From an uncultured Clostridia bacterium (GTDB lineage: Bacteria > Bacillota > Clostridia > Christensenellales > Aristaeellaceae), in contig CAKUFG010000009.1 of the NCBI GenBank assembly GCA_934647235.1, forward strand, positions 1-64,000: a DNA stretch of 64,000 nucleotides, read 5' to 3'. Below the pieces are notes generated by a model. The model saw only the letters and a list, made by a program, of their open reading frames with translations, searched no databases and was not told the origin of the DNA. Position 1 is the stretch's first letter. Every line of letters begins with the position of its first letter. The translations under genes were made by a program, and so were the position numbers. This document shows positions 7,603 to 16,222 of the stretch, in pieces.

Positions 7603-9768
7603 ATGGAAAACAAAACGTACACGATGGACTTTGCGGGCTATCCGCTGTCGTTCAACTTCGGCCACTACGCCGAGCAGGCTGACGGCTCCGTGCTGGTGCG
7701 CATGGGCGATACCGCCGTGCTGGTAAACGTCTGCGCGTCCGATACCCCCCGCGAGGGCGTCGATTTCTTCCCGCTGGCGGTAGACTTTGAAGAAAAGCAG
7801 TACGCCGTGGGTAAAATTCCCGGCGGCTTCATCAAGCGTGAAGGCCGTCCCACCGAGAAGGCGACCCTGACCTGCCGCCTGATCGACCGTCCTCTGCGCC
7901 CGCTCTTCCCCAAGGGCATGCGCAACGACGTGCAGGTAGTGGCTACCGCCCTGTCCGTCGATACCAACATCCCCCCCGAAATCCCCGCGATGCTGGGCTC
8001 TTCCATCGCCCTGTGCGTCAGCGATATCCCCTGGGCGGGTCCCACGGGTTCCGTGCATGTGGGCATGGTGGACGGCAAGTTCATCCTGATGCCCAATGAG
8101 GAGCAGCGCGCCGCTTCCAAGATCAGCCTGTACGTGGCCGGCACCAAGGACGCCATCATGATGGTGGAAGCCGGCGCCAAGGAAGTCTCCGAGGATGTAA
8201 TGCTGGATGCGATTCTCTTCGCGCACGAGGCCATCAAGGAGCTGGTTGCCTTCCAGGAGAAGATCGTGGCGGAAATCGGCAAGCCCAAGCGCGACTTCCC
8301 GCTCAACGTGACGGGCGAGGATATCACCGCCGCCGTCCGCGAGTATGCTTATGATAAGGCCAAGTGGTCCTTCGACACCTTCGACCGTGCCGAGCGCCAG
8401 CAGCGTGAGGAGCAGGTGAAGGCCGAGACCATCGAGCACTTTGCCGATATCTTCCCCGGCCGCGACGCCGAGGTTGCCGACGCCCTGTACTACCTGAACA
8501 AGGAAGTCATGCGCCGCCGCATCCTGGACGAAGGCATCCGTGCCGACGGCCGTAAGATCACCGAGATCCGCCCCATCTGGTGCGAAACCGGCATCCTGGC
8601 CCGCACCCACGGCAGCGCCGTGTTCACCCGCGGCCAGACCCAGGCCCTCACCGTGACCACCCTGGGTTCCCTGCGCGAGGCACAGATTCTGGACGGCCTG
8701 TCCAATGAGGAAAGCAAGCGCTATATCCATCATTATAATATGCCCCCCTACGCCACCGGCGAAGCGGGCCGCATGAAGGCCCCCGGCCGCCGCGAAATCG
8801 GTCATGGCGCGCTGGCGGAACGTGCGCTGGAGCCCGTGATCCCCTCTGAAGAGGAGTTCCCCTACGCGCTGCGTCTGGTCAGCGAAATCCTGTCCTCCAA
8901 CGGTTCCTCCTCCATGGCTTCCGTGTGCGGCAGCACCCTGTCGCTGATGGATGCGGGCGTGCCCATCAAGGCGCCCGTTGCCGGCGTGGCCATGGGCCTG
9001 ATCAAGGATGATAAGAGCGACAAGGTGGTCGTTCTGTCCGACATCCAGGGTCTGGAAGACTTCCTGGGCGATATGGACTTCAAGGTGGCCGGCACCATGA
9101 ACGGCATCACCGCCATCCAGATGGATATCAAGATCAAGGGCATCGACCGTGCGATCCTGAGCCAGGCGCTGCGCCAGGCCCTGGAAGGCCGCCTGCACAT
9201 CCTGGGCATCATGCTTGAGTGCCTGCCCGCGCCGCGCGCCAAGATGAGCCCCTACGCGCCCAAGATCATTTCCTTCAATATTAATCCCGATAAGATCCGC
9301 GAAGTCATCGGACCAGGCGGCAAGATGATTAACAAGATCATCGCCGAAACGGGCGTGAAGATCGACATCGAGGACGACGGCCGCGTGGCCATCGCCACCC
9401 CCGATGAAGAAGCCGCCGCCAAGGCGCGCCGCATCATCGAGGGCATCGCCAAGGATGTTGAGGTTGGCGAGGTATATCATGGCAAGGTTGTGCGCATCCT
9501 GTCTACCATGGGCGCGTTCGTAGAGCTGCTGCCCGGCAAGGACGGCCTGCTGCACATCTCCAAGCTGGCCAACGAGCGCGTTGAAAAGGTAGAGGACGTG
9601 CTCAACATCGGCGACGAAGTAGAAGTTAAGGTCAGCGAGATCGACTCTCAGGGCCGCATCAACCTGATCCGCAACGACATCGTCTATACCCGTCCTGTGG
9701 GTCCGCGTCCCGGCAATGGCGGCGAGCGCCGCCGTCCCCCGCGCCGCGAGAGCAGCCACAACGACTAA
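7603..9768 (+). CDS. pnp: polynucleotide phosphorylase (polyribonucleotide nucleotidyltransferase)
   Basis: 721 residues, full length. Phosphorolytic 3'-5' exoribonuclease of mRNA decay, a homotrimer in the cytoplasm. The order is RNase PH domain 1 (about 10-140), alpha-helical linker, RNase PH domain 2 (about 320-460, with GRREIGHGALAERAL and SSNGSSSMASVCGSTLSLMD), KH domain (about 555-615, REVIGPGGKMINKI) and S1 domain (about 620-690, GAFVELLPGKDGLLHIS). The tail is short, Arg/Pro-rich. A GGAGGAGAG ribosome site precedes the ATG. Confidence 0.97.
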   Translation: MENKTYTMDFAGYPLSFNFGHYAEQADGSVLVRMGDTAVLVNVCASDTPREGVDFFPLAVDFEEKQYAVGKIPGGFIKREGRPTEKATLTCRLIDRPLRPLFPKGMRNDVQVVATALSVDTNIPPEIPAMLGSSIALCVSDIPWAGPTGSVHVGMVDGKFILMPNEEQRAASKISLYVAGTKDAIMMVEAGAKEVSEDVMLDAILFAHEAIKELVAFQEKIVAEIGKPKRDFPLNVTGEDITAAVREYAYDKAKWSFDTFDRAERQQREEQVKAETIEHFADIFPGRDAEVADALYYLNKEVMRRRILDEGIRADGRKITEIRPIWCETGILARTHGSAVFTRGQTQALTVTTLGSLREAQILDGLSNEESKRYIHHYNMPPYATGEAGRMKAPGRREIGHGALAERALEPVIPSEEEFPYALRLVSEILSSNGSSSMASVCGSTLSLMDAGVPIKAPVAGVAMGLIKDDKSDKVVVLSDIQGLEDFLGDMDFKVAGTMNGITAIQMDIKIKGIDRAILSQALRQALEGRLHILGIMLECLPAPRAKMSPYAPKIISFNINPDKIREVIGPGGKMINKIIAETGVKIDIEDDGRVAIATPDEEAAAKARRIIEGIAKDVEVGEVYHGKVVRILSTMGAFVELLPGKDGLLHISKLANERVEKVEDVLNIGDEVEVKVSEIDSQGRINLIRNDIVYTRPVGPRPGNGGERRRPPRRESSHND

Positions 9769-9782
9769 TCCATAATATCAAG

Positions 9783-9825
9783 CCGCAAAAGACAGGAGCC
9801 GCTTATCCGGCTCCTGCTTGCGGTT
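9783..9825 (+). terminator. hairpin after pnp
   Basis: CCGCAA and CAGGAGCCG pair with CGGCTCCTG and TTGCGG around a CTTATC loop, a long stem directly downstream of pnp. The T-run is weak (TTATTG), so it may be an mRNA-stabilising 3' structure or an attenuator ahead of the peptidase gene. Confidence 0.65.
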
Positions 9826-9839
9826 ATTGAGGGAACAAT

Positions 9840-11078
9840 ATGATTGAGCAATTTACCCTGCCAAACGGCCTGCGCGTGCTGTGCGAACAGCTGCCCCACC
9901 TGCGCTCGGTATCCATGGGCGTGTGGGTCAAGGCTGGCTCCATCCTGGAGCGTGAGCACGAAAACGGCCTGTCGCACCTGATTGAGCACATGGCCTTCAA
10001 AGGCACCGGCCGGCGCAGCGCCAAACAGATCGCCCAGGAAATGGACGCGGTGGGCGGCTATCTCAACGCCGCCACCAGCAAGCTGTGCACCTGCTACTAT
10101 GCCAAGGTGATCGATGAAAACCTGCCGCTGGCCGCCGATATCCTGTCGGATATCGTGCGCTTCCCGGCGATCGATCCCAAGGAACTGGACAAGGAGCGCA
10201 ACGTGGTGCTGGAGGAAATCTCCATGACCGACGACTCGCCCGAGGACGTGGCCTACGATCTGATCGCCTCGGCCATGTTCGGCAAGCAGCCGCTGGGGCA
10301 GACCATCCTGGGCCCGCGCGAGCTGATCGCCAGCTATACGCGGGAGGATATTCTGGCCTTCCGTGCCCGCCATTACAGCCCCATGAACACCTGCGTGGCC
10401 ATCGCGGGCAACTTTGATCTGAACCAGGTGAAGGATCTGATGGCGCAGCGCTTTGGCGACTGGACGGGCGGCGCGGGTGAGATTTTCCCCGTCAATGCCG
10501 TCAACCAGAACCCGCAGACGCTGACCGCCGATAAGGATACCGAGCAGGCGCACATCTGCCTGGGCTATCGCGGCAAGCCGCTGGGCGACGCAGACGCTTA
10601 CCCCATGGCTGTATTCAACAGCATCCTGGGCGGCGGTATGTCCTCGCGTCTGTTCCAGCGCATCCGCGAGGAATCCGCCATGGCCTACAGCGTGTATTCC
10701 GCGCCATCCGCCTACCCGCACTGCGGCGATTTCACCATCTACGCGGCCGTATCCCCCCGCAACGTCAAAACCGTGCTGGCGCAGATCGACGAGGAAACCT
10801 CCCTGCTGGTGCGCGAGGGCGCCACGCAGGAGGAGTTTGACATGGCCAAGGCGCAGCTCAAGGGCGGCTTTATCCTGGGTCAGGAAAGCGCCTATAACCG
10901 CATGAACAGCATGGGCAGCAACATGGCGCTGATGAACCGCGTGATCACCACGGATGAGACCATCCGCCGCATTGAGGCCGTAACGCCCGAGGATGTGCGC
11001 CGCGTGGCCGCCGAAACGCTGGGCAGCCCGCGCTCGCAGGCCTTTGTGGGCAAGAAAATCGCCAGATACCTGAAATAA
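9840..11078 (+). CDS. M16 family zinc metallopeptidase (YmxG/MlpA-like)
   Basis: 412 residues. The inverted zinc motif HxxEH is present as HLIEH at residues 46-50, and the third ligand region ERNVVLEEISM follows near 120. It has the N-terminal active and C-terminal inactive halves of a single M16 subunit. Its place just after pnp matches the pnp-ylxY-mlpA/ymxG order of Bacillus subtilis, where the orthologue is a processing-peptidase-like protein. The start at 9840 has GAGGGA upstream. Substrate unknown. Confidence 0.9.
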   Translation: MIEQFTLPNGLRVLCEQLPHLRSVSMGVWVKAGSILEREHENGLSHLIEHMAFKGTGRRSAKQIAQEMDAVGGYLNAATSKLCTCYYAKVIDENLPLAADILSDIVRFPAIDPKELDKERNVVLEEISMTDDSPEDVAYDLIASAMFGKQPLGQTILGPRELIASYTREDILAFRARHYSPMNTCVAIAGNFDLNQVKDLMAQRFGDWTGGAGEIFPVNAVNQNPQTLTADKDTEQAHICLGYRGKPLGDADAYPMAVFNSILGGGMSSRLFQRIREESAMAYSVYSAPSAYPHCGDFTIYAAVSPRNVKTVLAQIDEETSLLVREGATQEEFDMAKAQLKGGFILGQESAYNRMNSMGSNMALMNRVITTDETIRRIEAVTPEDVRRVAAETLGSPRSQAFVGKKIARYLK

Positions 11079-11097
11079 AAGCACGGAGGAAGCCCCC

Positions 11098-11463
11098 ATG
11101 GACAGACTGGATGAAATTTTCCGCATGCAAAAGGCCCTGAACGACGATATCATCGCCCGCCGCCATCTGGAAGGCATCAGCGATACCGAGTGGCTCCAGA
11201 AGCAGACGCTGGCCATGCTGTCCGAAATGGCCGAGCTGCTTAACGAGGTCAACTTCAAATGGTGGAAAAACCCCAAGCCCGTGGATGATCACGCCGTCAA
11301 AGAAGAGCTGGTGGATATCCTGCATTTCTTTGTCAGCATGTGCCTGCGCGCCGGGATGACCCCGCAGGAAATGTATGATATTTATATGGAAAAAAACCGC
11401 GAAAATTTCAACCGTCAGCTGGGCCTGAGCAAAAAAGAGGGCTATAAAGCGCCGGAAGCCTGA
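11098..11463 (+). CDS. dUTPase-like all-alpha NTP pyrophosphatase
   Basis: 121 residues, starting MDRLDEIFRMQKALND. The helical metal-binding pattern of dimeric dUTPases/MazG-fold enzymes is visible: SEMAELLNEVNFKWWKN (about 41-57) and EELVDILHFFVSM (about 68-80). The WKWW-like motif fits the dUTPase_2 group, which hydrolyses dUTP to dUMP and so keeps uracil out of DNA. It begins 19 bases after the M16 gene, with CGGAGG in the gap, and ends at a strong terminator, so it closes this operon. Confidence 0.85.
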   Translation: MDRLDEIFRMQKALNDDIIARRHLEGISDTEWLQKQTLAMLSEMAELLNEVNFKWWKNPKPVDDHAVKEELVDILHFFVSMCLRAGMTPQEMYDIYMEKNRENFNRQLGLSKKEGYKAPEA

Positions 11464-11482
11464 TTGATATCCAAATATTGAT

Positions 11483-11525
11483 AAAAGCGTGTTTCTGTCC
11501 TGAACAGACAGGGACGCGCTTTTTT
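11483..11525 (+). terminator. rho-independent terminator
   Basis: A long stem (AAAAGCGTGTTTCTGTC against GACAGGGACGCGCTTTTT) followed by a T-run, 20 bases after the dUTPase-like gene. Confidence 0.88.
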
Positions 11526-11677
11526 GTCATCCCGGCATCTTAAATCATGTATAATTCGGTTTTGTTTTTACAAATAGTGCATTTTGCAATTTGGTGAAAC
11601 CGCATACATGATGCCCAATCATAGCGTGTTTTGTCATCAAACACGTTACTTTTTGTCCGCACATTGTCTCAACCAAT

Positions 11678-11686
11678 TGTTATAAT
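11678..11686 (+). promoter_or_regulatory. extended -10 promoter for the 11.7-15.3 kb ABC operon
   Basis: TGTTATAAT is an extended -10 element (TGnTATAAT) 65 bases before the binding-protein start. No convincing -35 lies 17 bp upstream. The 288-bp gap before this operon otherwise holds only the terminator at 11483 and AT-rich DNA. Confidence 0.6.
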
Positions 11687-11751
11687 ACAAGCATAAGGTA
11701 CGCACACGTTGTCTCAGCTGCGTATCAAAAAACTGAAAGGAACCTACCACT

Positions 11752-13326
11752 ATGAAGAAACTGCTCGGTCTGCTCCTGGCGGCGATGCTTGTGCTCTCCC
11801 TCTTCAGCGGCGCTGCCGTTGCCGAGGGCCGCAAGGAATTCACCTTCTGGGCCGCCTACAACCCCACCTACCAGCTTGACTGGGAAGGCATGAAGTGCTG
11901 GAAACTGCTTGAAGAAGCCACCGGCATCCACATCAACTGGGTACTGTACGCCAACTCCGGCGAAATGAAGGAAAAGCTGGCCGTCACGCTGGGCGGCGGC
12001 GATACTTCCGTCTTCCCCGATGCTTTCTTCCGCTGCTCCATCAACGCGAACCAGCTGAAGAAATACGGCCCCGAAGGCCTGTTCATGGACATCACCGACC
12101 TGGTGAAGGAATACGCCCCCAACGCCTGCGCGGCCATCGATAAGATGGACGGCTGGTCCATCGTGAGCGATCCTGAAACCGGCGCGATCTACTCCCTGCC
12201 CTGCATCACCGACAGCCTGTCCGGCCGTATGCTGCCCAAGCTGTTCCTCAACGTGGAAATGATGCACAATGTGGGCGTGGACAAGATGCCCGAAACCCTG
12301 GACGAGTTCTATGATCTGCTCGTTAAGGTGCGTGAGAACGACGCCAACGGCAACGGCGACCCCAACGACGAGGTTGGCATCGTCACCAACACCCTGGATC
12401 GTTACATCAACCTGTTCTCCGGCGCGTTCGGCATCCATAACCGCGGCCGTGAAGACATGCTGGTGGACGCTGATCCCACGGACGAAACCAAGATCCGCTT
12501 CGTCTACACCACCGACGAATACCGCGCTCTGCTGTCCTTCGTCAATCGCCTGTACGAAGAAAAGCTGATCGACCAGAACATTCTGACCCCCTCCACCTCC
12601 AACATGGTGGCTCTGGGCAGCCAGAACCAGATCTTCGCCCTGGCCTACACCAACATGGCCGCTGCGGCTGTGGATGAGAGCAAGTACGAGCCCCTCACCC
12701 TGTCCCTGACCGGCCCTGGCGGCAACGCCTGGAACACCCTGAACAAGGGTATCGGCGTGGGCAACTTCGTCATCTCCAGCACCGTTTCCAAGGAAGACGC
12801 CATCACCCTGGTCAAGTGGGCTGACACCCTGTTCACCCTGGACGGCGCCCGCATGCTGTACTTCGGCGAAGAGAATGTGGACTACACCCTGGATGAAAAC
12901 GGCTATCCGAACTATGTCGATTCCATCCTCAGCCAGGTAAGCACCGACAACCCCTATGACAAGGTTATCTCCGCCATCACCTGCTTCGCCTCCGGCGGTA
13001 TCCCCGGCTACAAGGACGACATCTGGAACTGCGGCTCCGAGTGCCGCGGCAAGGCCCTGGAAGCTGCCCAGAATATGGAGCAGTTTACCAACAAAATCAC
13101 CTGGTCCTTCAACTTCACCATCGACGAAAACGACGAGCTGTCCGCCCTGAAGACCGACGTCGTCACCAACTGCCACAACGTCTATCGCGCCAAGTTCATC
13201 GAAGGCACCCTGGACGTGGATGACGACGCTGTATGGAACCAGTATCTGGAAGAAATGCAGTCCGCCGGTCTGGAAGATCTGATTGCGATCTATCAGGCTG
13301 CCCTGGACCGTATGCTGGCCAAATAA
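11752..13326 (+). CDS. extracellular solute-binding protein, family 1 (LplA-like)
   Basis: 524 residues. Sec signal peptide: MKK, hydrophobic core about residues 4-20, cleavage likely after AVA in SGAAVAEG. There is no lipobox cysteine, unusual for a binding protein of a single-membrane bacterium. The mature part (EFTFWAAYNPTYQLDWEGM) belongs to the large oligosaccharide-binding group that travels with LplB- and YtcP-type permeases. It delivers a sugar or oligosaccharide to the two permeases downstream; the substrate cannot be read from the sequence. AAAGGAAC precedes the ATG. Confidence 0.88.
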   Translation: MKKLLGLLLAAMLVLSLFSGAAVAEGRKEFTFWAAYNPTYQLDWEGMKCWKLLEEATGIHINWVLYANSGEMKEKLAVTLGGGDTSVFPDAFFRCSINANQLKKYGPEGLFMDITDLVKEYAPNACAAIDKMDGWSIVSDPETGAIYSLPCITDSLSGRMLPKLFLNVEMMHNVGVDKMPETLDEFYDLLVKVRENDANGNGDPNDEVGIVTNTLDRYINLFSGAFGIHNRGREDMLVDADPTDETKIRFVYTTDEYRALLSFVNRLYEEKLIDQNILTPSTSNMVALGSQNQIFALAYTNMAAAAVDESKYEPLTLSLTGPGGNAWNTLNKGIGVGNFVISSTVSKEDAITLVKWADTLFTLDGARMLYFGEENVDYTLDENGYPNYVDSILSQVSTDNPYDKVISAITCFASGGIPGYKDDIWNCGSECRGKALEAAQNMEQFTNKITWSFNFTIDENDELSALKTDVVTNCHNVYRAKFIEGTLDVDDDAVWNQYLEEMQSAGLEDLIAIYQAALDRMLAK

Positions 13327-13422
13327 GCTAACCTCACAACCAACCGGGCACGGCGCGGCAGCGTGCCGTGCCCGGACTTTTTCACCCGCTGCACTTTTAG
13401 CCTGTACAGGAGGTTATCCTTC

Positions 13423-14424
13423 ATGAGCACCATGTCCGGCAATGATCTGCGCTATGGCCAGCATCATCAAGCGTCCCTCTGGGTGCGCATCAAGCGCGAA
13501 ATGTATAACAATTGGCAGCTGTATCTGCTCGTAGTGCCGGGCGTTGTGTACCTGCTGCTGTTTTCCTACTGGCCGATGCTGGGCGTACAGCTCGCCTTTA
13601 AGGATTACAAGCCTACCAAGGGCATCTGGCTGAGCCCCTGGGCCTCCCAGCGCGGCACGGTCAACGTTCTCAAGCACTTCCAGCGCTTCCTCAACGCCAA
13701 ATACTCCATACGTGTAATCGGCAATACGATCATTCTGAGCCTTTACACCCTGATTGCGAAGTTTCCCTGTGCCATCCTGCTGGCGCTGATGATGAACGAG
13801 CTTCGTTCCGTCCGCTACCGCAAATGCGTGCAGTTTGTCACCTACGCTCCCCATTTTGTATCCACCATCGTGGTCGTAGGTATCATCCAGCAGATTTTCG
13901 CCTCCCCCGACGCGCTGATGCGGACGGGCGGCATTGTCAACACCGTGCTGAACGCCATGGGCCTGCCCACGGTGAAATTTCTTACCAGCGAAGGCGCCTT
14001 CCGCCATCTGTACGTATGGTCCACCGTATGGTCCAGCGCCGGCTGGAGCTCCATCATCTATATGGCCGCGCTGTCGGGCGTAGATCCGCAGCAGTATGAG
14101 GCCGCCACGCTGGACGGCGCGAGCAAGCTGCAGAAGGTATGGTACATCACCATCCCCGTGCTGATTCCCACGGCGGTGACGCTGTTCATCCTGGATGTCG
14201 GCCATATGATGAACCTGGGCTTTGAAAAGGCCTATGCCCTGCAGAACGACAGCAACCGCACCACCGGCGAAATCCTGTCCACCTACGTTTACGAGCAGGG
14301 TATCCGCGACGGCAACTATTCCTTCTCCACGGCTGTCAGCCTGTTCAACTCGATGATCAACCTGGTGCTGATCTGCCTGGTCAATATGATCAGCAAAAAG
14401 GTCAGCGAAATCAGTCTGTGGTAA
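13423..14424 (+). CDS. ABC sugar transporter permease, LplB type
   Basis: 333 residues with six predicted membrane helices, starting at ATG 13423 because AGGAGG lies 9 bases upstream. An LLVVPGVVYLLLFSYWPMLG helix opens the channel, and the EAA loop that contacts the ATPase reads EAATLDGASKLQKVWYITIP (about residue 225). It forms a heterodimer with the next gene product. No ATP-binding gene is in the operon, so a shared MsmX-type ATPase encoded elsewhere is likely. Confidence 0.92.
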   Translation: MSTMSGNDLRYGQHHQASLWVRIKREMYNNWQLYLLVVPGVVYLLLFSYWPMLGVQLAFKDYKPTKGIWLSPWASQRGTVNVLKHFQRFLNAKYSIRVIGNTIILSLYTLIAKFPCAILLALMMNELRSVRYRKCVQFVTYAPHFVSTIVVVGIIQQIFASPDALMRTGGIVNTVLNAMGLPTVKFLTSEGAFRHLYVWSTVWSSAGWSSIIYMAALSGVDPQQYEAATLDGASKLQKVWYITIPVLIPTAVTLFILDVGHMMNLGFEKAYALQNDSNRTTGEILSTYVYEQGIRDGNYSFSTAVSLFNSMINLVLICLVNMISKKVSEISLW

Positions 14425-14439
14425 AGGAGGGCGACAACA

Positions 14440-15345
14440 ATGAAGCAAAAGCATACGGGCACTGCCATCAAAAGAACGCGCGGCGACGTGGTATTCGATG
14501 TGATCAACGTGCTGCTGCTGCTGATCGTCATGCTGGTGGTTGCCTATCCGCTGGTCTATGCTATCAGCTGCTCCTTCTCCAGCCCCCTGCTGGTGGTGCA
14601 GAGCAAGGTTTACCTGCTGCCCAAGGGGCTGACCACCATCGCCTATGAGCGCGTGTTCAACAATCAGCAGATCCTGACCGGCTATAAAAACACCATTTTC
14701 TACACCCTGCTGGGCACGGCCATCAACATCGTCCTGACCACGATGACCGCCTACCCCCTCTCCCGCCGCGATTTCAAGGCGCGCAGGTTCATCACCTTCC
14801 TGTTCACCTTTACCATGCTGTTCTCCGGCGGCCTGATTCCCACGTTCCTGGTGGTCCGCGATCTGGGGCTGATGAACACCGTGTGGGCGCTGATCCTGCC
14901 CGGCGCAATCAGCAGCTGGAACATGTTCATCATGAAGAACTACTTCCAGACCAGCATTCCCGGCGAATTGTACGAGGCGGCGCGCATCGACGGCGCAGAC
15001 AACATGAAGATTCTCTTCCAGCTGGTGCTGCCCCTGTCCATGCCCATCCTCGCCGTCATGGTGCTCTATTACGGCGTTTCGCACTGGAACTCCTACTTCA
15101 GCGCCCTGGTATATATCCGCGATTCCGACCGCTATCCCCTGCAGCTGGTCATGCGCAATTTCTTCAGCGGCCAGGACTATGTGGAGCAGGGCGCGGGCGG
15201 CGACGACGCCACGCAGATGCTGCTGCTGAACGAGACGATGAAGTATGCGCTGATCGTAATCGCCTCCGTTCCCATGCTGATCCTGTATCCGCTGCTGCAG
15301 CGCTTCTTCGTCAAGGGCGTTATGCTGGGCGCAATCAAGGGCTAA
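14440..15345 (+). CDS. ABC sugar transporter permease, YtcP/AraQ type
   Basis: 301 residues, six membrane helices. The EAA motif is ELYEAARIDGADNMKILFQ near residue 170, and the family ending FFVKGVMLGAIKG is present. AAAGGAGG overlaps the stop of the previous permease and serves this start, so the two partners are made in equal amounts. It is the second half of the importer channel. Confidence 0.92.
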   Translation: MKQKHTGTAIKRTRGDVVFDVINVLLLLIVMLVVAYPLVYAISCSFSSPLLVVQSKVYLLPKGLTTIAYERVFNNQQILTGYKNTIFYTLLGTAINIVLTTMTAYPLSRRDFKARRFITFLFTFTMLFSGGLIPTFLVVRDLGLMNTVWALILPGAISSWNMFIMKNYFQTSIPGELYEAARIDGADNMKILFQLVLPLSMPILAVMVLYYGVSHWNSYFSALVYIRDSDRYPLQLVMRNFFSGQDYVEQGAGGDDATQMLLLNETMKYALIVIASVPMLILYPLLQRFFVKGVMLGAIKG

Positions 15346-15373
15346 GGCAATTTCGGCATATAAGCATAAAAAA

Positions 15374-15407
15374 CACCCCTTCGCATGGTTTTCCGTGCGG
15401 AGGGGTG
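15374..15407. terminator. bidirectional terminator between the ABC operon and tlyA
   Basis: CACCCCTTCGCATGG-TTTT-CCGTGCGGAGGGGTG, with AAAAAA on the left (a T-run for the minus strand) and a weaker T-rich stretch on the right. It separates convergent units. Confidence 0.85.
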
Positions 15408-15421
15408 CTGCTTTGCAGCTT

Positions 15422-16222
15422 TTATTTGTCCAGCGTTTCGTGCGCCTCGCGCACCAGCGCGGCGATCTGCGCGTCGTCCGGCATATCGCCCGCACCGGGA
15501 CGGATATCGGCCAGAAACTCGATATTTCCCTTGGGCCCCTTGATGGGCGAATAGGTAAAGCCCGCCACATGCCAGCCGATTTCGGCGGCATATTCGCGCA
15601 CATTCTGCAGCACGCGCGCATGCACGGCGGGATCGCGTACCACGCCGTTCTTGCCCACCTGGCCGCGCCCGGCTTCAAACTGCGGCTTTACCAGGGTGAG
15701 GAACCTTCCCTGCTCCCCCATAATGCCCGCCGCCACCGGCAGGATCAGCCGAATGGAAATAAAGGATACGTCCATCACCGTCAGCGTCGGCTGCAGCGGC
15801 ACCATGTCGGGCGTCAGCGTGCGGGCGTTGGTACGTTCCATCACGGTGACGCGCTCATCCTGCCGCAGCTTCCAATCCAACTGCCCATAACCCACATCAA
15901 TGGCGTATACATGCGCCGCGCCGTGACGCAGCAGTACATCGGTAAAGCCGCCGGCGGCAGCGCCGATATCCATAGCGACCACGCCCGTCACATCCGCGCC
16001 GAACACCGTGATCGCACGCTCAATCTTGTGCCCGCCCCGGCTGGCCAGGGAGTCCACCTCGCCGCGCAGGATCAGCTCCTGATTGTCCTCCACGGTTTCA
16101 GAAGCCTTGAGCACCTTCTTTTCGCCGATGTAAATCTGCCCGGCCATAATCAGCGCCTGCGCTTTTTCGCGGCTGGCCGCAATGCCCCGGCTTACCAGCG
16201 CGCTGTCTACCCGCGTTTTCAT
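15422..16222 (-). CDS. tlyA: TlyA family rRNA (cytidine-2'-O)-methyltransferase / hemolysin-like
   Basis: 266 residues. N-terminal S4 RNA-binding domain (about 2-65, RVDSALVSRGIAASREKAQ) and C-terminal FtsJ-type SAM domain (about 80-250, AMDIGAAAGGFTDVLLRHGA and LVKPQFEAGRGQVGKNGVV). TlyA methylates riboses in rRNA in the species studied. Its start overlaps the dxs stop by 4 bases (ATGA), so it is translationally coupled. The dxs-tlyA pairing is common in Bacillota. Confidence 0.93.
   Translation of the reverse strand: MKTRVDSALVSRGIAASREKAQALIMAGQIYIGEKKVLKASETVEDNQELILRGEVDSLASRGGHKIERAITVFGADVTGVVAMDIGAAAGGFTDVLLRHGAAHVYAIDVGYGQLDWKLRQDERVTVMERTNARTLTPDMVPLQPTLTVMDVSFISIRLILPVAAGIMGEQGRFLTLVKPQFEAGRGQVGKNGVVRDPAVHARVLQNVREYAAEIGWHVAGFTYSPIKGPKGNIEFLADIRPGAGDMPDDAQIAALVREAHETLDK

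Noticed and set aside
7516..9759. 747-codon minus-strand frame opposite pnp
   Set aside because: Exact antisense of pnp; repetitive composition and no motif.
13414..15678. 754-codon minus-strand frame opposite the two permeases and into tlyA
   Set aside because: Runs through two well-supported permease genes and a terminator; no start signal.
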